DNA of 38,044 bases, taken from an uncultured Verrucomicrobia subdivision 3 bacterium. GTDB lineage: Bacteria > Verrucomicrobiota > Verrucomicrobiia > Limisphaerales > UBA11358. Of this stretch, positions 33,201-38,044 are shown in pieces; position 1 is the stretch's first letter, and every line of letters begins with the position of its first letter. The stretch lies in contig CAIOIC010000112.1 in assembly GCA_903858275.1 (NCBI GenBank), positions 1-38,044 on the forward strand, written 5' to 3'. The translations under genes and the position numbers were made by a program. Below the pieces are notes generated by a model, which worked only from the letters and a program-made list of their open reading frames with translations, searched no databases and had not been told where the DNA came from.

Positions 33201-36200
33201 CTGTGCCGGTGACGCTGGGCGGCAGCGCCATCCCGGCCATGCTGGTCCTGGTCAACTCCGCCAATGTTGGCACCAACTCGGAAACCGTGGGCACGCTGAC
33301 CCTCGCCGGCTCGGTTCCGGCGACGATTGATTTCGGCACCGGCACGAACCGGCTGTTCTTTGCCGACAGCAGCGCCATGACTTGGACGACCAATGTAATG
33401 ATTGCGAACTGGTCGGGATCCCTCGGCGGTGCCGGCGTTGACCAGTTGTTCATCGGTTCCGGGGCCACCCTGACGGCCGGCCAGTTGGCGAATATCACCT
33501 TTGTGAATCCGACGAATGCCTTGGGCAACTTCACGGCTGTGCAACTGGGCACCGGCGAAGTGGTGCCGGGCACCCAGATTACCGCCGGGGCCGGCAACGA
33601 CACGTGGAACCAGTTCAACAGCGCTGTCGGTGGCGGCACCAACAGTTGGAATCAGGCCTCTAACTGGCTGTCGGGAACCGGCTTCCCGAACGCGCTGGAT
33701 GCCGTCGCCAAAGTGAACATCAACATCACCAACGGCAACCAGGTCATCAACCTGAACCAGCCCGTCACCGTGGGCGCCCTGTATTTTGGCGACTCGGCCA
33801 CCAACGCGGACAACGTTTACCGCACCTACACGATCAACAGCAACGCCACGGGCGCGACGCTGACGTTTGATGTTTCCTCCGGCAAGGCGCTGCTGTTCCG
33901 GGCCCCCACCACGGTCTTGAATCTCGGCCAGAATGACACCATCAACGCCAATGTCATCCTGAACAAAAACCTGGATGCCATCATGCAATATTCCGGCAGT
34001 GGCAACGGCATCTTCCTCAATGGCGCCATCTCCGGCGCGGGCGGCATCCAGTTGCGAACCACCAACATGACGGTGGTGTCGGGCAATGCCGACCAGATCC
34101 TGCGGTTGGCGAACACGAACAACAGTTTCACGGGCGACATCGCCCTGGCGAACGGCCGGCTGGAATATTTCGGCGATGTGCTGCCCTCGGTGAACGGCGC
34201 GCTCGGCAACTCGGCCAACCCGGTGCGCATCAACACGGCGGACAGTCATTGGGATATCGGCGGCGGCCTCAGCAGCGCGATCAGCGCGCAGTTGCGGCTC
34301 GTCGCCTTGAACGACACGAACAACTACACGTTTGGGCGCGACCTGGACTTCTCCTACAACTACGGCGGGGCGGGGGCCGGCTATGGCAACCAGATGGGCC
34401 GGGAAACGTTTGCGTTTGGCGGCGACGGGGTGGGCGGGGTGAACACGAACACGCTCACATTCACCGGCACGGTGACGCTGCCCGGGAACGGTCGCGGTCT
34501 CCACCTGTATGCGGAACGCCAGGGTATGACCATGCGCTTCACGGGCCCGGTCAATTCGGCCGGCAATAACGGCGCGTTATTTATGGGCTACGGCGGCCCC
34601 AATGCCACCAATGTGGACGGGTTTAGTCATGGCTCCTATCGGTTCTCGAATCTGCCTCGGTCCTTTGGCAACAGCATCTCCGTGACGCGTGGCCAGTTGA
34701 TCGTCGAGGGCAGCGTCCCGGCCACGGGCAACAGCCCCATCGGCACGTCGGGACTGTCATTGGCTGACGGCAGCGGCGGGAATGTGTTTACCTCACCCGA
34801 AGCCGGCCCGAACCGCAGCATCTATCTGGATACCCCGGGCAGCTACTTCAACCGCAACCTGACCCCGAGCGGCGGCAGCAGCTTCGGGACGCCGGCCAGC
34901 GCTCAGGCGGCCCGCTACGGCACGAATTCCACCTTTGCCAACAGTTCATTTAACGTGTTGAACGGCCATCTCTTTGGCGGCCTGAACACCAGCGGCACGG
35001 TGACCTTCAGCAATACCATCACGCCCGGCGGCGTGCGGACGCCGCAGTCCGGCACCTCTGGCGGCATCGGCGGCTCGAACGAATTCTTCATCGTCCACAA
35101 CCTTGCGCTGGTGGCGGCGGCGGGCGGCACGGTGGAATTCGCCGGCCAGATCACGGGCAGCACCGACTTTGAAGCCAAGCAACCTTACACCAGCGGCACG
35201 AACGGGGCCTCCACCAACGCGAACCTGACACGCATCACCATCAACCAGTTCCGCAACCATCCGAACCTGGACACCGATGTGAACGGCCTCCCGGATGCCA
35301 ACGCCAACGCCCTGGTCGGCACGCCGCAAGGCGGCACGGTGATCTTGAGCGCCACGAACACCTACAGCGGCACCACGGAAGTGCTGGGCGGCACCTTGCT
35401 GGTGAACACCCCGAACGGCAGCGGCACGGGCACGAATACCGTGATCGTGACCAATGGCGCGGCCCTCGGCGGCAGCGGCCGGATTGCGGGCAATGTGGCC
35501 CTGGCGGCGGGCACGGTTCTGGTGCCGGGCACTTACACCAGCGCGGGCACGCTGACCCTGAGCAACGGCTTGACGATGAACAACAGCGGGCTGTTCGGCG
35601 CCGTGACCACGGCCACCAACAGCAAGGTGGCCCTTACCGGCGCGCTGACCCTGACGGGTGCGAACACCGTCGTTTTGAATTTCCTCGCCGGTCCGATTGC
35701 GGAGGGCAGTTACACCTTGGTGACCATGGCCGCGACGAACGGCGCCGGCACCCTGGCGCTGGCCGGCGGCTACACGAACGCCACGCTGGTCGTCAGCGCC
35801 ACCAGCGTGGTGTTGCAGGTCGGCGCCGGCGGCACCTCGGGCGGCAATCTCCTGGCTTGGAAAGGTAATGTCAGCGGGACGTGGGACATCAGCACCACGA
35901 CGAACTGGTTGAACACCGGCGTCGGCGCCGTTTATACGGAGGGCGGCGCCGTGATGTTTGATGATGCGGCGGTGAATTTCAACGTCAGCGGCGGCACGGT
36001 CACGCCGGCTTACGTGATGTTCAACAATAACAGCTACAACTACACCCTTTCCGCCTCGCTCGCCGGTGCGACCAACGCGCTGATCAAGAATGGCGGGGGC
36101 GCCCTCACGCTCGGCGGCAATAACACCTTCAATGGCGGTCTGGCCCTGAACGCGGGCGCCTTGAGCCTCAACAGCGCCACGGCGCTGGGCGCCGGCAGGC

Positions 36201-38044
36201 TGACCGTCAATGCTGGCACGCTGGACAACACCAGCGGCGCGGCGTTGACGAACTTGAACAACAACCCCCAGACTTGGAATGGCAGTTTCACCTTTAATGG
36301 CACCACCAACCTGCACCTCGGCACGGGCGCCGTGACGCTGGGGGCGAGTCTCGGGGTCGCCGTCAATGCCAACACGCTGACGGTGGGCGGCCCCGTTGCG
36401 GGCGCGTTCGCGCTGACCAAGCAGGGCGGCGGCAAGCTCACTCTCTCCGGCAGCAATACCTTCAGTGGGGGTCTGACCTTGAATGCGGGCACTTTGAATG
36501 TCGCCGGCACCAATGCGCTCGGCACCGGCACGCTGACCTTCCTGGGCGGCGCGCTGGACAACACCAGCGGCGCATCCTTCACCAACTTGAACAACAACAC
36601 CCAGGTTTGGAATGGCAGCTTCACCTTTGCCGGCACCACCAATCTGCACCTCGGCACCGGCGCCGTCTCGCTGGTCGCGGTTGGCACAGTTACCGTTAGT
36701 GCCAACACCCTGACGGTCGGTGGTCCCATTTCGGGCGCGGGCGCGCTGATCAAGAGCGGCGGCGGCACGCTGGTCCTCAACGGCAACAACTCCTACACCG
36801 GCAATACCACCAACACCGCCGGCACCTTGGACTTGACGGGTCCGTCCGGCACCACGGGCAGCTTGTGGGTTTCTGGTGGCACGGTGATTGTTAGAAATAC
36901 CAACGCCCTCGGCTTCGGCAGCGCCAACTTCTCGGGCGGCGGGACGCTTCAGTTCCGTCTGGATGGCGGCGGCAATATCCCGGTGACCAACCTCCTCTCT
37001 TCGAGCAGCAGCGGGAGCATCACGATTGATGTCAACAACAACGGCACGGGCACCGGCGGGCTGGTTCAGCTCCCCCGATACAATGTGGGCGCAGGCACCA
37101 CGACGGCCATTACCGGCGGCAATGGTTACAACCTGTCCCTGGATACCGTTTTGCAAAATTCCGGTGGCGGTGGTGCCGGTGGTTCGACGCATACCTTTAA
37201 CCCCACGACGGCTTCGCTGAGCATTAGAACTCTGGACAGTTTGCACACCAATCTCACCGACACCTTTGTGCTCGGCGGCACGAGCTCGGGCAACGCCGTC
37301 ACCGGCGTCATCAGCAATGCCGCGGCCGGCACCTTGATCGCGATCACCAAGACTGGCTCCGGCCTCTGGACGATCTCCGGCACGAATGCCTACAGCGGCC
37401 CGACGCTGGTCAGCGCCGGCACGCTGGTGCTCAATGGCAACAATTCCGCCGCGACGAACACCGTGACCGTGAACAGCGCCACCCTCGCCGGCAGCGGCAC
37501 GATTGGCGGCAGCGTGACCTTGTCCAACGCCACCCTGCTGCCCGGCGGATTCGCTTCCGTGGGCACGCTGACCTTGACCAACGCCTTGACTCTGAATGGC
37601 ACCAACAAGCTGTTCTTCAAGTTGAACAACAATACCGGCACCAATGACCTGGTGGTGGTCGGCAGTGGTCTGACCGTGAACGGAACCAACTCCATCTATC
37701 TCACCGGCTCGTCGCCGGCCGGCACCAACACGTTGATGACCTTCGCTTCCACGAACGGCGCCGGCACCTTCGTGCTGGGAGTTACCAATCCGAATGTGTT
37801 CCTGATTTACACGGCCACGAGCCTCTCGTTGGCGGTGACCAACACCGGCTACACCAATTCAATTCTGACCTGGAAAGGTTATGTGAACGGCCAGTGGGAT
37901 GATGCGGTGAATGTAAACTGGCTGGCCGGCTATTTCGCCGCCGGCAGCGACGTGTTGTTTGATGACACCTTGGTCGCGAACTCCGCCGTCAGCAGCACGA
38001 ACACCGTTTTGCCGAACTCCGTGACCATTAACAACAGCACGACC
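27224..38044 (+). CDS. Giant secreted beta-strand repeat protein (autotransporter-associated repeats), 3' end beyond window
   Basis: One frame runs without a stop from ATG 27224 to the last base (3607 codons). Residues 1-39 are a signal peptide with a long n-region, a LLLLAALLCAVG core and cleavage after ASA. The rest is Gly/Thr/Asn/Ala-rich, nearly free of Cys (I noticed one after the signal peptide, near 31710). It carries at least 13 repeats of the PATR pattern (TKxGxGxLTLxGxNxYxGxTxVxxGTL), starting near 28876, 29160, 29912, 30245, 30720, 31458, 32298, 33005, 35335, 36080, 36413, 36746 and 37345. WKG...W...NWL segments with an FDD box mark module starts. The expected fold is a long right-handed beta-helix exposed on or released from the cell. 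Whether it ends in a beta-barrel or a sorting signal is out of view. Confidence 0.9.
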   Translation, partial: MNPSTNSTSLETSSPRLWLRVTSRLLLLAALLCAVGASAQSTNWLSGTNLLTTAYGTLADNDVVNNATLIITNGGALTANQLNVGPTNRATLTLDTNGGILTVNTLLATNVIRFGVTNSFVNLNGGALTTSNAATAIAAHILVASNATFNLNSSWNLNGGSNFIASVGSGTPAGSLVVGNATSNVVVTVNSNATFLNSSPASLTTNVNNLFIGNGNATGNLLIITNGGQATIRNGSGSVNLIVGNSVGANSNGLIVAGADGAGKKATLNAGGDRIYVGNGVTGGINNYLRVDAGGVITNAQLFSWAINSGIVITNGGYASGSGATFGRQGLNNLWTIAGTDAAGSRSTLLLTASGMNIGGAQIATGATPGTNNVLWVGQNGLFTNTTGGKINVGADTNALGNSLVIADGGQVYANAASQIGSTVSANSNSITIGGSFGTTNSLLSLGNASLTIGNHAQATNNSLTLNSGGVLTNVSSIAIGGVNSVLAINSGATLALTAVTNGNVIANNASVNPTYQIQSGGAVIIDTVGYTVTSQLPLQEDPGNPGGSLTKRGTGTLTLNGASTYSGGTVLAAGTLGLGHAAALGASGTIDLTGNGGLRWGAGINVDLSGRLQLQDGITATFDTGTNSVTFASALLLGGSGTAGLAKLGTGTLTLGTPNTYTGPTAVSAGTLLVSGDASAATGAVTVSSLATLGGAGNLGGNVTLAALANLVPGGYNSIGTLNVPGLALTSDTLYFDLSSDGSLSSDTVNIANNLTLSGVNVIVLNFPTGPAPEGTYTLMTYAATNGPGSLVLFGSYPNAVLNVGLTSVTITVAPATTTFELKWSGTEDSVWTTVNNWLNGAGPASYADGDAVMFDDTASGNFIVTGGAVAPGSVTFNNSATTYTNSAAIGGTGPVVKLGSGAVTLSGNNSFSGGLTLNAGALRLGSTNALGTGLFTINGGTLDATLALTNVDNNAQVWNNDFTFTGTANLNLGAGAVTLGANSAVTVSANTLAVGGAIGDGAANGFTKLGAGTLSLSANSTYTGPTLIGAGTVVITNAPQALGATAGGTTVSNGATLKLYGGLTISGEPLTLGAYNGGVVNLQSATGSNVWTGPVTVNGTNYFARVETAVAGAALTLSGPVNVDASGVISSNLGLQLVAQGDGPILISGNITNSGGFIRASGGVGVVTLAGTNSYTGKTDIGGGTLLINGDNSAAIGPVTVNQTSSTQIGTLGGSGVIGGKVLMNTDTILAPGGTNNVGTLTLTNTLTLTTNKLFFDLTPTTNDQLVVGAALTNIGVNTIYLTGSAPAGTNTLITFGSLTGPGSFVLGATYGNVYLITNGLSLQLVVTGTGFTSLTWKGYLSGTWDVTSTNWLGNGVTNFNPGNDVLFDDTLAANNALTNTDSVLPGSVTVNNSLTNYTIATAIGGSAGVTKLGSARLTLSGTNSYSGVTMVNQGTLAITTNTALGSALGGTVIFDTGSTVNGGQLSLNNVLTLAEPVSITGPGDGFLNNYTACLDAASGTNSLTGTITIVSNTPTRISVSGANTVLNLSGLIQRSSGGTNSINFNMTGTGGTLNVNSAIQNPGGVIYAHSGGGSVVFNAAGNNIGDVMVQYGGNLKVTVTDALATNRNLWIGGTSTTDGVGTGTFYLLGVSQTVNSLNGQVGTNANTFLRRITSTNANAMTLTVGSLGGGGTFDGVIENGTGGGAIAFTKVGSGTEIFAGNRANTYTGNTIINGGVLQLAKFDGTNSIAGNVLILAGTLQNLTNNQIADTATVVLSNSVAKWDLNGRSETVANVDMQNANTGGGLNLGLSGVLTISGTLNHVLGDITLTSGGTGASINANTVTNLGGTWTFGTAVAGPGQQLIIGSGGLVLGGGTTIAINSAPNNANSITLSGNLTTLAGSPVNTISDASTPYGYFKLDGSRTFNINSDLTISARITNGAGVGALTKTGLGALTLSATNFYTGATVVSNGTLILPASATISNSPSISIAGGTLTLVANSNGIVNDRIGNAVPVTLGGSAIPAMLVLVNSANVGTNSETVGTLTLAGSVPATIDFGTGTNRLFFADSSAMTWTTNVMIANWSGSLGGAGVDQLFIGSGATLTAGQLANITFVNPTNALGNFTAVQLGTGEVVPGTQITAGAGNDTWNQFNSAVGGGTNSWNQASNWLSGTGFPNALDAVAKVNINITNGNQVINLNQPVTVGALYFGDSATNADNVYRTYTINSNATGATLTFDVSSGKALLFRAPTTVLNLGQNDTINANVILNKNLDAIMQYSGSGNGIFLNGAISGAGGIQLRTTNMTVVSGNADQILRLANTNNSFTGDIALANGRLEYFGDVLPSVNGALGNSANPVRINTADSHWDIGGGLSSAISAQLRLVALNDTNNYTFGRDLDFSYNYGGAGAGYGNQMGRETFAFGGDGVGGVNTNTLTFTGTVTLPGNGRGLHLYAERQGMTMRFTGPVNSAGNNGALFMGYGGPNATNVDGFSHGSYRFSNLPRSFGNSISVTRGQLIVEGSVPATGNSPIGTSGLSLADGSGGNVFTSPEAGPNRSIYLDTPGSYFNRNLTPSGGSSFGTPASAQAARYGTNSTFANSSFNVLNGHLFGGLNTSGTVTFSNTITPGGVRTPQSGTSGGIGGSNEFFIVHNLALVAAAGGTVEFAGQITGSTDFEAKQPYTSGTNGASTNANLTRITINQFRNHPNLDTDVNGLPDANANALVGTPQGGTVILSATNTYSGTTEVLGGTLLVNTPNGSGTGTNTVIVTNGAALGGSGRIAGNVALAAGTVLVPGTYTSAGTLTLSNGLTMNNSGLFGAVTTATNSKVALTGALTLTGANTVVLNFLAGPIAEGSYTLVTMAATNGAGTLALAGGYTNATLVVSATSVVLQVGAGGTSGGNLLAWKGNVSGTWDISTTTNWLNTGVGAVYTEGGAVMFDDAAVNFNVSGGTVTPAYVMFNNNSYNYTLSASLAGATNALIKNGGGALTLGGNNTFNGGLALNAGALSLNSATALGAGRLTVNAGTLDNTSGAALTNLNNNPQTWNGSFTFNGTTNLHLGTGAVTLGASLGVAVNANTLTVGGPVAGAFALTKQGGGKLTLSGSNTFSGGLTLNAGTLNVAGTNALGTGTLTFLGGALDNTSGASFTNLNNNTQVWNGSFTFAGTTNLHLGTGAVSLVAVGTVTVSANTLTVGGPISGAGALIKSGGGTLVLNGNNSYTGNTTNTAGTLDLTGPSGTTGSLWVSGGTVIVRNTNALGFGSANFSGGGTLQFRLDGGGNIPVTNLLSSSSSGSITIDVNNNGTGTGGLVQLPRYNVGAGTTTAITGGNGYNLSLDTVLQNSGGGGAGGSTHTFNPTTASLSIRTLDSLHTNLTDTFVLGGTSSGNAVTGVISNAAAGTLIAITKTGSGLWTISGTNAYSGPTLVSAGTLVLNGNNSAATNTVTVNSATLAGSGTIGGSVTLSNATLLPGGFASVGTLTLTNALTLNGTNKLFFKLNNNTGTNDLVVVGSGLTVNGTNSIYLTGSSPAGTNTLMTFASTNGAGTFVLGVTNPNVFLIYTATSLSLAVTNTGYTNSILTWKGYVNGQWDDAVNVNWLAGYFAAGSDVLFDDTLVANSAVSSTNTVLPNSVTINNSTT
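29696..29812 (+). repeat. Module-start segment 1 of the giant protein (W...NWL...FDD)
   Basis: Encodes LKWSGTEDSVWTTVNNWLNG...VMFDDTASGN. The same pattern starts new modules at 31238, 33605 (divergent form), 35858 and 37871, spaced 1542, 2367, 2253 and 2013 bp. Each is followed by a SVTxNNSxTxYT segment and a run of beta-strand repeats. Confidence 0.75.
29912..30244 (+). repeat. 111-residue repeat unit, first copy
   Basis: Encodes VVKLGSGAVTLSGNNSFSGG...NNAQVWNNDFTFTGTANLNLG...ANTLAVGG and is followed exactly 333 bp later by the next TKLGAG repeat start. The same unit occurs twice in tandem at 36080-36745. Confidence 0.7.
36080..36745 (+). repeat. Two tandem 333-bp (111-residue) repeats
   Basis: Unit starts at 36080 (LIKNGGGALTL), 36413 (LTKQGGGKLTL) and 36746 (LIKSGGGTLVL) are exactly 333 bp apart. 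Shared landmarks are LNNNxQxWNGSFTFxGTTNLHLGTGAV and NANTLTVGGP. Similarity extends to DNA level, pointing to fairly recent duplication. Confidence 0.85.

Noticed and set aside
36080..37030. Possible assembly duplication in the giant gene
   Set aside because: The 333-bp units differ at many positions and keep the reading frame, so they look like true diverged repeats.

Overview
This 38 kb chromosomal window most likely comes from a member of the Verrucomicrobiota, probably the Pedosphaera/Limisphaerales side. I infer this from gene content (a DUF5069 protein, a DUF6580-type membrane protein, a Tat-exported Gfo/Idh/MocA oxidoreductase, a very large autotransporter-associated beta-strand repeat protein), from the many lipoprotein and secretion signals, and from short tandem heptamer arrays scattered between and inside genes. 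No search was run, so the taxon is an inference. I see no insertion sequence, phage, CRISPR array or plasmid function.

Layout. 1-700: the tail of a reading frame, tRNA-Lys(CTT) with a strong terminator, and a small protein of unknown function. 670-2400 (minus): a secreted hypothetical protein and a CvpA-type membrane protein. 2515-7641 (plus): a family 2 glycosyltransferase, an SGNH-hydrolase lipoprotein, and a 1160-residue fusion of MFS transporter, PlsC acyltransferase and acyl-activating enzyme (Aas/LplT-like phospholipid repair). 7919-12621 (minus): a membrane protein, a DUF5069 protein, then a compact run of tail-specific protease Prc, a YacG-like mini-protein, a DUF6580-type membrane protein and a metallophosphoesterase. 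12761-22191 (plus): an FKBP-type prolyl isomerase, an HtrA/Deg protease, a DnaJ-class chaperone, a small conserved protein, a family 2 glycoside hydrolase, a DNA photolyase and the Tat-exported oxidoreductase. Prc, FKBP, HtrA and the J-protein together form an envelope protein quality-control cluster around one divergent promoter region.

22508-26121 (minus): SRP RNA, dnaX, ybaB, recR and a HAD hydrolase, an old bacterial gene order. 26130-27223 holds a probable gene remnant and an array of 191-bp tandem repeats built of smaller 7-10 bp tandem repeats. From 27224 to the end runs one uninterrupted reading frame (3607 codons, still open) encoding a giant secreted beta-helical protein with a signal peptide and at least 13 beta-strand repeats in four large modules plus the start of a fifth.

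The most notable observations are: (1) heptamer tandem arrays in leaders of housekeeping genes and inside three stretches of coding sequence; (2) paired loss of zinc-ligand cysteines in DnaX (exactly Cys to Asp at two positions) and in the YacG-like protein; (3) the repeat architecture of the giant protein, including an exact 111-residue period.
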